IMG/VR virus record: IMGVR_UViG_3300045912_000463 | Span: 1-40,515 of that record | Strand: one strand, 5' to 3' | Source: a virus | Length of the DNA stretch: 40,515 nucleotides | Part shown: positions 21,871 to 29,306 of the stretch, piece after piece | Position numbering within the stretch: position 1 is the stretch's first letter | How the letters are laid out: every line of letters starts with the position of its first letter | The notes under the pieces: generated by a model | Told to the model about the DNA's origin: nothing | Databases searched by the model: none | Seen by the model: the letters and a program-made list of their open reading frames with translations, nothing else | Translations under genes and position numbers: made by a program

Positions 21871-21885
21871 CTCTTGCAGAGCTAG
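21867..21885 (+). terminator. Hairpin at the end of the HTH gene
   Basis: CTAGCTCT (21867-21874) and AGAGCTAG (21878-21885) form an 8-bp stem with a 3-nt loop, overlapping the stop codon. Only TT follows, so termination would be weak on its own. Confidence 0.45.
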
Positions 21886-21887
21886 TT

Positions 21888-21937
21888 GGGGGGCTGCTAC
21901 ATCCCACGGCTAAAGCACGTGGGTTTTGCAGCCCCCC
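21888..21937. repeat. Compound hairpin, probable IS605 left end
   Basis: An outer 10-bp stem, GGGGGGCTGC (21888-21897) with GCAGCCCCCC (21928-21937), encloses the CCCACG/CGTGGG hairpin at 21903-21923. That inner hairpin is base-for-base the same as the one at 19554-19574. End hairpins that TnpA can recognise are a hallmark of the family. A solo right-end relic is the alternative. Confidence 0.6.
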
Positions 21938-22205
21938 ATACCCCCAACTTCTATAAAAAGGGGCTTCAGGCTCCTGGCAGCCTGGCCGCTCCGTACCGGG
22001 CTCTAGGGAGTCCAGGCCCAACCCGGCAGATTCAAGTCATTGTAGCACATGGTACCACACACGCTCTCGCGCGCTGAGAGGCCGTATTTCGCATTGGGGT
22101 ACCCCAGGGTACCCCAAAAGCCCTGCACACGGCTTCTCGCCCAATCTGGCGAGCACTAGACCCCTCCCTTGGGGAGATCGAGACCGAGGAAACGGGAGAC
22201 TGGCC
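21938..22205 (+). other. Non-coding leader of the adhesin gene
   Basis: No gene is seen. TTGGGGTA (22094-22101) pairs with TACCCCAA (22110-22117), and GGGGTACCCC at 22096-22105 is a perfect palindrome. A TATAAA at about 21953 could be a -10 box. This stretch probably holds the promoter and leader of the gene at 22206, and its GC-rich inverted repeats differ from the tight gene packing elsewhere in the phage. Confidence 0.4.
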
Positions 22206-23594
22206 ATGGCCAACGTTCGCGTAGTCAAATACGACTCCTTGCAGGCCGTCCTGGATGCCCTAGAGGCGGCGCGGCAGCAGGCGCTGGAGGCGGAGGGGCC
22301 GCCTGGGCCGGTTGGCCTTACATGGAGGGGGGAGTGGGATACCGAGACCACCTATGCCGAACGCGATGCGGTCAGTCACCAGGGTTCGGCCTATATCGCC
22401 ATGGCTGCGACCGCCACGGGAGACGAGCCCGGTGTCAGCAACAAGTGGCACCTGATTGCCGCCAAGGGTGAAGCCGGAGGGTTCTCGCCAGGTGGCCAGC
22501 TCGAGCGACCCGTGCTCGATCGACCCAAGGAGCGCTTGGTAGAGCATGGCGAGTTGGGCGCGAGCCATACGTTTTATTACCAGCATCCAAGCGATGCGTC
22601 ATCGTCCGGCCTACTCCATAGCGCGACGCTCGTTGAGGAGCTGACGGACCTCACCCTAGACGTGCCGATCCTTGATCCTGGCGAGGTTCTGGCGTTCATG
22701 CTCTTTTTGAGGCACGGCGTCTCCAACAGTGACGTGCGCTTATTTGACAGCGAGCAGACCGAGATCGCCGATCTCTACTGGAGTGGGGGCGAGAAACCCG
22801 CCCTGTCCACGGCGTCGGGAGTGCAGGACGTCGTGACCGTGTTTGTAGTCGGCACGCCCGAAGGGAATCTCTACAGCGCGGCGCTTACCATGAGGGGTGT
22901 CAGCGTCAGCACTGAGATTCCACCCGAGTTGCCAACGGGCTACGTGCACCTGTGGGCGTTCGACACGGGCTCCGGCACTACCCTGGTAGACAGCGCGGGC
23001 ACGCTGGACATCCCCATCACTGGGGCCGCATGGGTGCCGTTCGGTCTGGATTTCGTGCGAGCCGAAGAAGACAGCGCTATTCTGGCGACCCCCAACCCTA
23101 CGAGTGCCATCAACCAAGGCTCCGATTTTACCGTCAGCATCTTGCTCAAGCCGCGCCAAACGAACTATCACGGCATCGCGTTCTTGACGCGGCAAAACTC
23201 TGCCGCTACCCGCGCAGCCATCCAGTTTCGTTCTGGCTCCATCCTGAACGCTTGGGTCTATGACACCGGCGCGAACTCGACCCTCGATGTGGCTGCCGTC
23301 GATATCGCCCCGTTCAATAATACGCCCGTGCTGGTTACGATGCGCTGGGACGCGGGGGAGCAAAGCGTCACGCTCTGGCTGAACGACACGCTCCCTGACG
23401 AAGTCACACCCAACCATTTCACCACCGGCGCGAACGGCATCGCGTTTGGGGCCAGCACTAGCGGCCAGTACCACTATGACGGACTGATCGGCTACGGGGT
23501 TATTTGGCCGCGATTACTGAGCGACGCGGAGATCGTCAACGACCTCTATCCCTTCATGCAGCAAGTGGCGTCGGAGAGGGGCGAGACGCTGTGA
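22206..23594 (+). CDS. Adhesin-like protein: CBM5/12-type and LamG/ConA-like domains
   Basis: 462 residues. A short helix leads to a collagen-like GPPGPVG. A chitin-binding-like module follows (LTWRGEWDTETTYAERDAVSHQGSAYIAMAATATGDEPGVSNKWHLIAAKGEAG, ~38-90), common in tail fibres. A middle beta domain comes next, and a concanavalin/LamG-type sandwich fills residues ~240-450 (GYVHLWAFDTGSGTTLVDSAG...FTVSILLKPRQ...VTMRWDAGEQSVTLWLND...GLIGYGVIWPRLLSDAEI). It probably binds glycans. It lies among head genes and not with the tail fibre, so it could decorate the capsid or be a displaced fibre. Confidence 0.75.
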   Translation: MANVRVVKYDSLQAVLDALEAARQQALEAEGPPGPVGLTWRGEWDTETTYAERDAVSHQGSAYIAMAATATGDEPGVSNKWHLIAAKGEAGGFSPGGQLERPVLDRPKERLVEHGELGASHTFYYQHPSDASSSGLLHSATLVEELTDLTLDVPILDPGEVLAFMLFLRHGVSNSDVRLFDSEQTEIADLYWSGGEKPALSTASGVQDVVTVFVVGTPEGNLYSAALTMRGVSVSTEIPPELPTGYVHLWAFDTGSGTTLVDSAGTLDIPITGAAWVPFGLDFVRAEEDSAILATPNPTSAINQGSDFTVSILLKPRQTNYHGIAFLTRQNSAATRAAIQFRSGSILNAWVYDTGANSTLDVAAVDIAPFNNTPVLVTMRWDAGEQSVTLWLNDTLPDEVTPNHFTTGANGIAFGASTSGQYHYDGLIGYGVIWPRLLSDAEIVNDLYPFMQQVASERGETL

Positions 23595-24874
23595 TAGCCA
23601 TGCGGAGGACAGCGGACTCGCGTCTCGTTCCAGGCGCTGCGGGAGGGGACGGTGGGGCTCCAAGCCAGCCTGCCCCACCACCGAACACCGAGATGGAGGG
23701 CGATCCGAACTTCTCCCTCAGCTCGCTCGACGACACGAATGTAGATCAATTCGGCGTGACGCTCCGAGAGTGGTACAGCCGGATGAAGAACTCGATGGCA
23801 CTCAAGACCCGCGACAGCGACTTCGACCGCGACAGCAACCGCCCGTGGGGTCGTGAGGGGAACTCGCATGTGACAGCGCTGCTCATTGCCATGCGCTACA
23901 CAGGCGACCTGACCCTGCTCGACGAGGCGGTCAGGTTGGTCGAATTGGCCTGGAACAAAATGACGGTAGCCGGCGGGCATCGCTACTGGTCGGGTTACGA
24001 CCAGGAGCTAGACGTACCACTGACCGCCGGGTTGGTGGCTTGCGTGGCGTGGGCGTGCCACCTGAACCGGAGCCTGATTTCGCCCGCAGGTCACAATTAC
24101 GGTGCCATCAGCGACAAGTACCGTAATTGGCTGCTGAACGATTATAAGCCCCGCTGGGAGGGGATTACCGGGCGGCACGGGCTCCTGCCATGGATCAAAA
24201 AGGATCAGCAACACACGTACGTCAACAACATGCGTACCTTGTGGTACTTAGGGCGACTCGGTGGCGGCGGTGGACACTCGCAACTTGCCTACTTCGACGC
24301 CGTGGCTGCCATGCTCACGAGAAGACTCGCTGACGATGCCGTTTGCGCCGCAGGTCATAGCGGTCGCAATACGCGCGTGTATCGGCACAGTGTCGAGGGG
24401 ACAGGCAGCACTGGCGGCGTACTGCAATACACCACCTACGTCCGCTATGAAATCAGCGCCTATATCGACCTGATGCTCGACGGGGCAGACAGTCGCCTAG
24501 ATAGCGCCTTTTTCAGCGAGTGGGCAAACTCCCTCGCTGATTTCGTCTGCGACGGCGATCCAGAGAATACCGGACTTGACGGAGCCCGCTGTATCGGCGG
24601 CGACCTGCTATCGGACACTACCTCGTGTAGTAACTACAGCACCAATCCAACCGTCAACCGCTGCGGCATCACCTACCATCACTGTTACCGCTCGCGTATC
24701 TCCAGAAGCCGACTCGTCAATTCCACCTACATCCATTTGGCAGGCTGGGACAGCCGCAACCACGCCGAGCCCTACATTGTTAGCCGTTATCCACACGGCG
24801 GCTCCTCATCGGCGCCGACTTATCTTGACGTTCCAGCGGGCCGGGTTTTTAACCGCTTTTATCACGGCGCATAA
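23591..24874 (+). CDS. Possible alpha/alpha-barrel glycan-active protein
   Basis: 427 residues from a GTG overlapping the previous stop; an ATG three codons on is possible. After a Pro/Gly-rich linker (VPGAAGGDGGAPSQPAPPPN) the chain has repeated helical pairs (NSHVTALLIAMRYTGDLTLLDEAVRLVELAWNKM; LDVPLTAGLVACVAWACHLNRSL) and aromatic and His-rich stretches (GHRYWSGYDQEL, HGLLPWIKKDQQHTYVNNMRTLWYLGRLGGGGGH). This resembles six-hairpin glycosidases and polysaccharide lyases. I cannot name catalytic residues. The pairing with the adhesin gene suggests binding and trimming of surface polysaccharide. Confidence 0.5.
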   Translation: MIAMRRTADSRLVPGAAGGDGGAPSQPAPPPNTEMEGDPNFSLSSLDDTNVDQFGVTLREWYSRMKNSMALKTRDSDFDRDSNRPWGREGNSHVTALLIAMRYTGDLTLLDEAVRLVELAWNKMTVAGGHRYWSGYDQELDVPLTAGLVACVAWACHLNRSLISPAGHNYGAISDKYRNWLLNDYKPRWEGITGRHGLLPWIKKDQQHTYVNNMRTLWYLGRLGGGGGHSQLAYFDAVAAMLTRRLADDAVCAAGHSGRNTRVYRHSVEGTGSTGGVLQYTTYVRYEISAYIDLMLDGADSRLDSAFFSEWANSLADFVCDGDPENTGLDGARCIGGDLLSDTTSCSNYSTNPTVNRCGITYHHCYRSRISRSRLVNSTYIHLAGWDSRNHAEPYIVSRYPHGGSSSAPTYLDVPAGRVFNRFYHGA

Positions 24875-24901
24875 GCACCTACAAGTCACCGCGCTCGCCG
24901 A

Positions 24902-24918
24902 ACGCCCGCGGCGGGCGT
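24902..24918. other. GC palindrome before the protease/scaffold gene
   Basis: ACGCCCGC-G-GCGGGCGT is a perfect palindrome with 8-bp arms in the 76-bp gap between the inserted block and the head genes. No T-run follows. It may mark the end of the inserted block or act as a weak pause site. Confidence 0.4.
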
Positions 24919-24950
24919 AGGCCGTACGCACGATGCTAGGAGGAGGCCCC

Positions 24951-26213
24951 ATGAAAGTCCTCAACCGCAGCAGCCCATTCGGTTTCTTGACGCAGCTCGA
25001 CGCCGCGCTCGATGCCGACACGCTGCCTCGCCGGATTCCGCTGAATCCGTTCGGCACGTTCAAGGGCAACGGCAAGACCTACGTGTTCGATGACAAGAGT
25101 CTGGCCGCGGCCAAAGCGGCGCTGGCCGAGAGCGGCGTGCGCCTGGTCGTCGACTGGCACCATCAGACGCTCGACGTGGAGTCGGGCAAGCGCGAGACGG
25201 CGAAGGCCGCAGCGTGGATCAGCGACCTGGAGGTCGATAACGGCTACGTGTACGGCGTCGTCGAGGAGTGGACGGAGCTGGCGGCCGACATGGTGCGCAA
25301 AAAGGAGTACCGCTACACCTCGCCGGTCTTCTGGCACGACAAGGACGGCTGGGTCGGCTATTACCACAGCGCCGCGCTGACGAACCGCCCCGGCACGTAC
25401 GGCCAGCGGCCGATCGGACTCGAGGCGTTCGATCGGCGCACGTCCCTGGAGCGTTCGTTTTCCGAAGTGCACCGCATGCTGGCGCAGGCGCTGGCGCAAG
25501 CGTTCGGCGGGCGCGAGGTGTGGCCGGTCGAGGTGTTCGACACGCACCTGATCTTCGAGCGAGAGGGAGGGGAGCTTTTCAGGGCGGATTACCGCATCGA
25601 GGGCGATGAGGTGATCCTAGGCAACGAGTTCACGCCAGTTCAACGGGCCTTCGTGCCCAAACCCGCCAAGGAGGCAAGCATGAATCCGATTCTCAAGGCC
25701 ATGCTGGAGGCGCTCGGACTGCCCGAAGACGCCGACCAACAGACCGCCCTCGAGGCGCTTAAGACGCTTCAGGGCCAAGCGGCGCTGGCCGCGCAGGCCA
25801 AGGAGCACCTGGGGCTCGCGTCGCTGGAGGACACGCCGGAAAACCGCGGGCGCCTGATGGCGCTGTCGCAGCTCGCCGATCAGTCGGCCCAGATTGCCGC
25901 GCTGACGGCCGAGATCCAGGAGCTGAGAGAGGGCACGACGCACGATCGGGCCGAACGGCTCGTCAGGGCGGCGCTCGAGGCCGGCAAGATCACCGCGGCG
26001 CAGCAGGCGTTCTGGCTGGATCGCGCCACCGAGGACTACGACGCGGCCAAGGCGTACCTGGAGAGCGCCCCGGCGGTCGTTCCCGTCGACGTCGACCTCT
26101 CGCGCAAACCCAAGGATGGCCAGGCCGCCCTCGAAGCCGACCAGGAGAAAATCAACCATTTGCTCGGGCTCGACAAGGACACGTTCCTCAAGCACAACAA
26201 GGAGGTTAACTGA
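24951..26213 (+). CDS. Head maturation protease with scaffold, Mu gpI-like
   Basis: 420 residues from the ATG at 24951, preceded by GGAGGAGG. The N-terminal ~160 residues resemble Mu I protease (FGTFKGNGKTYVFDDKSLAAAKAALAESGVRLVVDWHHQTL...AAWISDLEV...VVEEWTELAADMVRKKEYRYTSPVFWHDKDG); His in VDWHHQ and Ser in YTSPVF are candidate active residues. The C-terminal half is helical scaffold. The scaffold is removed after capsid assembly. A nested start gives the scaffold alone. Confidence 0.9.
   Translation: MKVLNRSSPFGFLTQLDAALDADTLPRRIPLNPFGTFKGNGKTYVFDDKSLAAAKAALAESGVRLVVDWHHQTLDVESGKRETAKAAAWISDLEVDNGYVYGVVEEWTELAADMVRKKEYRYTSPVFWHDKDGWVGYYHSAALTNRPGTYGQRPIGLEAFDRRTSLERSFSEVHRMLAQALAQAFGGREVWPVEVFDTHLIFEREGGELFRADYRIEGDEVILGNEFTPVQRAFVPKPAKEASMNPILKAMLEALGLPEDADQQTALEALKTLQGQAALAAQAKEHLGLASLEDTPENRGRLMALSQLADQSAQIAALTAEIQELREGTTHDRAERLVRAALEAGKITAAQQAFWLDRATEDYDAAKAYLESAPAVVPVDVDLSRKPKDGQAALEADQEKINHLLGLDKDTFLKHNKEVN
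25680..26213 (+). CDS. Scaffolding protein from an in-frame internal start (Mu gpZ-like)
   Basis: AAGGAGG lies 5 nt before an in-frame ATG at 25680, which would yield the last 177 residues of the protease gene (MNPILKAMLEALGLPEDADQQTALEALKTLQGQAALAAQAKEHLG...). In Mu the scaffold Z is made the same way inside gene I. The product is helical and Ala/Glu-rich, as scaffolds are. Confidence 0.75.
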   Translation: MNPILKAMLEALGLPEDADQQTALEALKTLQGQAALAAQAKEHLGLASLEDTPENRGRLMALSQLADQSAQIAALTAEIQELREGTTHDRAERLVRAALEAGKITAAQQAFWLDRATEDYDAAKAYLESAPAVVPVDVDLSRKPKDGQAALEADQEKINHLLGLDKDTFLKHNKEVN

Positions 26214-26623
26214 TGCCCCCCCTCGACGGTCCCCGCAACACCCGCCATTGGTACAGCCGTGACAACCCGGTCTATCCGGTGGCGGCTGGAGCAGTCATTC
26301 ATCCGGGCGCCCTGGTGGTTCTGCGCGGCGGCTACCTCGAGCCCGGCTCCGAGGCCGCCGGCCTGATCGCGGCCGGCCGTGCCCAACAGGCCGCCGATAA
26401 CAGCGCCGGCGCCGACGGCGACCTGCAGGTCGAAGTCCGCCGTGGCGTCGCCCTCTGGGAGAACAGCGCGGGTGCCGACGAGATCACCCAGGCCGACGTC
26501 GGCAGCGACTGCTACATCGTCGACGACCAGACCGTCGCCAAGACCGACGGCACGGGGACCCGCTCCGTGGCTGGCCGGATCATGGCGGTCGACACCGAAG
26601 GCGTCTGGGTCGAAACCTTCTAA
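26213..26623 (+). CDS. Head decoration-type protein (DUF2190-like)
   Basis: 136 residues, Ala/Gly-rich and beta-type (NPVYPVAAGAVIHPGALVVLRGGYLEPGSEAAGLIAAGRAQQAADNSAGADGDLQVEVRRGVALWENSAGADEITQADVGSDCYIVDDQTVAKTDGTGTRSVAGRIMAVDTEGVWVET). This pattern matches small capsid-stabilising proteins that lie between the scaffold and major capsid genes. The start shares a base with the scaffold stop (TGATG). Confidence 0.8.
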   Translation: MPPLDGPRNTRHWYSRDNPVYPVAAGAVIHPGALVVLRGGYLEPGSEAAGLIAAGRAQQAADNSAGADGDLQVEVRRGVALWENSAGADEITQADVGSDCYIVDDQTVAKTDGTGTRSVAGRIMAVDTEGVWVETF

Positions 26624-26634
26624 GGGAGCATGAC

Positions 26635-27549
26635 ATGATCGTCAATCGCACTGCCATCGTTCAGTTGGGCCGCTCGTTCAGGGCCATCAGCCAAGAAGCC
26701 CTGCAACTCGCCACCCCCCGCTGGAACCGCGTCGCCATGCGCGTGCCCTCGAATACCAGCCAGAACGACTACGGCTGGCTGGCCGACATCCCCGGCATGC
26801 GCGAGTGGATCGGGTCGCGTGTGGTGCATGCCCTCGAAACCGAGGCGTACAGCATCAAGAACCGCGACTTCGAGCTGACCGTCGCGGTCGGGCGCAACGA
26901 CATCGAGGACGACAATATCGGCATCTACACGCCGCGCTTCCAGATGATGGGGCAGGCGGTCGCCTACCACCCCGACGAGCTCGTCTTCGAGCTGCTCAAG
27001 CGCGGTTTCGAGCTCAAGGGCTTCGACGGCAAGCCGTTCTTCGCCGACAACCACAAGGTCGGCAAGAAGAACTTCTCCAACATGACCGACAAGAAGCTGT
27101 CCCGCGAGGCGTTCAACGCCGCCCTGGCCACCATGCAGAGCCTCACCAACGAGCACGGCCGCCCGCTGCGGGTCTTCCAGGTGGACGGCGAGTCCACCAA
27201 GCCGCTGCTGGTGGTCGGGCCCAGCAACCGCGCGACGGCCAAGTCGATCGTCGGCCTGCAGACGCTGCCCGAGGGTGGCGACAACCCCAACTACCAGGAC
27301 GCCGACATCCTGGTGCTCCCCGAGCTCTCGGGCGACTACGCGGACTTCTGGATGCTGCTCGACGTCTCCAAGCCGGTGCGGCCGCTGATCCTCCAGCGCC
27401 GCAAGGAGCCCGAGTTCGTCGCCAAGGACGAAGTCACCGACGACAACGTCTTCGCCAAGAAGGAGTTCGTCTACGGCTTCGACGACCGCAAGAACGCCGG
27501 CTACGGCTTCTGGCAGTTGGCGTACGGCAGCACCGGCGAGCAAGCCTGA
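26635..27549 (+). CDS. Major capsid protein, Mu gpT-like
   Basis: 304 residues, almost the length of Mu T. Typical features are FRAISQEALQLATPRWNRVAMRVPSNTSQNDYGWLADIPGMREWIGSRVVHALETEAYSIKNRDFELTVAVGRNDIEDDNIGIYTPRFQMMGQAVAYHPDELVFELLKRGF. It forms the icosahedral shell. GGGAG lies upstream. Confidence 0.95.
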   Translation: MIVNRTAIVQLGRSFRAISQEALQLATPRWNRVAMRVPSNTSQNDYGWLADIPGMREWIGSRVVHALETEAYSIKNRDFELTVAVGRNDIEDDNIGIYTPRFQMMGQAVAYHPDELVFELLKRGFELKGFDGKPFFADNHKVGKKNFSNMTDKKLSREAFNAALATMQSLTNEHGRPLRVFQVDGESTKPLLVVGPSNRATAKSIVGLQTLPEGGDNPNYQDADILVLPELSGDYADFWMLLDVSKPVRPLILQRRKEPEFVAKDEVTDDNVFAKKEFVYGFDDRKNAGYGFWQLAYGSTGEQA

Positions 27550-27566
27550 CCTAAAGGAGGTGGCGC

Positions 27567-28037
27567 ATGTACGCCACCGTGGCTGACATCCTCGACGCCC
27601 TCGACCCCGACGTGCTCTTGCGCCTGGTCGACGACGAGCGCGAGGGCTTCACCGCCAGCGGCGAACTGCGAGCCAAGCAAAAGAGCCGCGTCGAGAAGGC
27701 CATTCGCGACGCGACGGCCGAAGCCGACTCCTACGTGGGGCAGCGCTATAAGCTGCCCCTCGCCGCCGTGCCTCATGCGCTGGGCAAGAAGGTCGTCGAT
27801 ATCGCCGTCTACAACCTCTTCAGCCGCCGCGGCCTTCAAGGCGGCACGCCCGACGAGATCGTCATGGAGCGCTACGGCAATGCCGTCAGATGGCTCAAGG
27901 ACGTGGCGGTCGGCCGTGCTTCGCTCCCGCTCCCCGACGGCGACGGCGGGAGCGAGGGGACGGCTCGCCCCGCCGGAAGCGCCAAGATCGGCGCCAACCG
28001 CCGGGTGTTCTCGCGCCGCAAGCTGGGCGAGTTCTGA
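27567..28037 (+). CDS. Head-tail connector-type protein, Mu gp36-like (DUF1320)
   Basis: 156 residues: YATVADILDALDPDVLLRLVDDEREG...RVEKAIRDATAEADSYVGQRYKLPLAAVPHALGKKVVDIAVYNLFSRRG matches the gp36 family. It follows the capsid gene as in Mu. A Gly/Asp-rich insert is seen near the C-terminus. AGGAGG precedes the ATG. Confidence 0.88.
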   Translation: MYATVADILDALDPDVLLRLVDDEREGFTASGELRAKQKSRVEKAIRDATAEADSYVGQRYKLPLAAVPHALGKKVVDIAVYNLFSRRGLQGGTPDEIVMERYGNAVRWLKDVAVGRASLPLPDGDGGSEGTARPAGSAKIGANRRVFSRRKLGEF

Positions 28038-28051
28038 GCGAGGAGGGCGAC

Positions 28052-28546
28052 ATGAGCGTATCGATCCGCGGCGACCTGAAAAAGCTGCTCAAGACGCTCG
28101 ACAACGCCTCGCGGGTGAACCTCTCCCGCCTTGCCAAGCCCGTCGGCGCGGCCATGGTGGCCAGCACCAAGCAGCGCTTCCGCGACAGTCGAGATCCCGA
28201 AGGCAAGCCTTGGCAGCCGCTCTCCGACGTAACGCGGGCGCTCGGGTACGGCAAGCGCGACTACACGCCCCTCGGGCGCCTCAAGCAAAGCGCCGCCAGG
28301 CGTGAAGCGCTCCGAAAGATCCTGGTGCAGCGGGCAACCCTGCGCAACAGCATCACCTACCGCGCCGACGGCTCCAGGGTCGCGATCGGCACCAACCTCA
28401 AGTACGCCCGCATCCACCAGCTCGGCGGGCGGGCGGGCCGCGGCAAGAAGGTGCGCATCCCGGCCCGCCCCTACCTCGGCATCTCGAAAGAAGATCGCAA
28501 GGAGATCGAGCGCATGACGAGACGCTTCCTCGAGGAGGCGCTATGA
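28052..28546 (+). CDS. Virion morphogenesis/tail completion protein, Mu gpG-like
   Basis: 164 residues: KPVGAAMVASTKQRFRDSRDPEGKPWQPLSDVTR...LRNSITYRADGSRVAIGTNLKYARIHQLGGRAGRGKKVRIPARPYLGIS matches the phage virion morphogenesis family. The ATG at 28052 follows AGGAGGG. The basic loop with the conserved PARPYLG is typical. Confidence 0.92.
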   Translation: MSVSIRGDLKKLLKTLDNASRVNLSRLAKPVGAAMVASTKQRFRDSRDPEGKPWQPLSDVTRALGYGKRDYTPLGRLKQSAARREALRKILVQRATLRNSITYRADGSRVAIGTNLKYARIHQLGGRAGRGKKVRIPARPYLGISKEDRKEIERMTRRFLEEAL

Positions 28547-29085
28547 ACATCATGCTGGTCGCCAAGCACCTCCAAGATGCAGCCGAGGCGGCAGGCGTGC
28601 CGCGCCGCAACATCGAGATCGGCGCCGACGCCCTCGAACGCTTTCCCCACTCGCCAGGCGTCGTGATCTACCCGCTCGAAGGGACCATCAACGCCAGGGG
28701 ACGGCGCATCGCCCCCACCCCCGGCGACCCCCAGGGCGTGCGCAGGCTCCTCTGGGGAGGCCGAATCGACTACGCCGTGGAGGTGCGCGGCAGGAGCGGC
28801 CCGGAGGTCGAAACCCTGATCGACGGCATCCTGCACTACCTCAAGGAGCAGCACCTCCACGACGACAACGAGAACCACATCGACGTGCCCGCCGGCGACG
28901 TCCGTCTGGAGTGGCGCGATCCCGACGGCATGCTGATGCGAGACCACCGCATGCGCCTCGTCATCCCGGCCGACGCAGAGCTCTACAGCGACGCCGAGCG
29001 CCTGCGCATCGACGTCGACGTCGAGGGCGAAGTGGCCACGGAACTGACGTTCGACTTACCTCCCGAACCGATTGAGGGTGAATGA
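28543..29085 (+). CDS. Tail terminator-type protein, Mu gp37-like
   Basis: 180 residues with ATGA coupling. Beta-rich (GVVIYPLEGTINARGRRIAP...GRIDYAVEVRGRSGPEVETLIDGILHYLKEQHLHDDNENHIDVPAGDVRLEWRDPDG). Length, order and fold pattern suggest the gp37 role of ending the tail tube and joining it to the head. Confidence 0.7.
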   Translation: MNIMLVAKHLQDAAEAAGVPRRNIEIGADALERFPHSPGVVIYPLEGTINARGRRIAPTPGDPQGVRRLLWGGRIDYAVEVRGRSGPEVETLIDGILHYLKEQHLHDDNENHIDVPAGDVRLEWRDPDGMLMRDHRMRLVIPADAELYSDAERLRIDVDVEGEVATELTFDLPPEPIEGE

Positions 29086-29306
29086 TGAGCAAGGAGAAAG
29101 AGAAGGAACCCTCGGGCGCGGCCTCGTCGCCGCGAAGCCCGACCATCGAGGAGCACGCTCGCGAGCTGGGCACGCCCGCGTGGGTGCTGGCGGGCGTCAA
29201 AGTCCGCCAGGCCTGGCCCGACGAGAAGCGAGTTCCCAAAACGCAATTCGAGAAGGCCGTGAGGGACTTCCTGAACGGCCCTACAGGGAAGGTGACGCAT
29301 GGATAG
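29082..29306 (+). CDS. Small Mu gp38-like protein
   Basis: 74 residues (PTIEEHARELGTPAWVLAGVKVRQAWPDEKRVPKTQFEKAVRDFLNGP). A small gene between the tail terminator and sheath exists in Mu-like phages. A second ATG lies one codon on. Function unknown. Confidence 0.7.
   Translation: MMSKEKEKEPSGAASSPRSPTIEEHARELGTPAWVLAGVKVRQAWPDEKRVPKTQFEKAVRDFLNGPTGKVTHG

Larger units (their letters stand above)
19546..21937 (-). mobile_element. IS200/IS605-type element with extra regulator module
   Basis: Read leftward the element contains a divergent HTH gene, two tiny ORFs, tnpA and tnpB. At the tnpB end the sequence ...GTGGGAGTGTCAA is a typical IS605 right end (19546 as outer base). An identical CCCACG-loop-CGTGGG hairpin recurs at 21903-21923. 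I take 21937, the end of the outer stem there, as the provisional left end; the exact base is uncertain because no clear target tetranucleotide is visible. The element lies right after the MuF gene of the phage. Confidence 0.65.
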
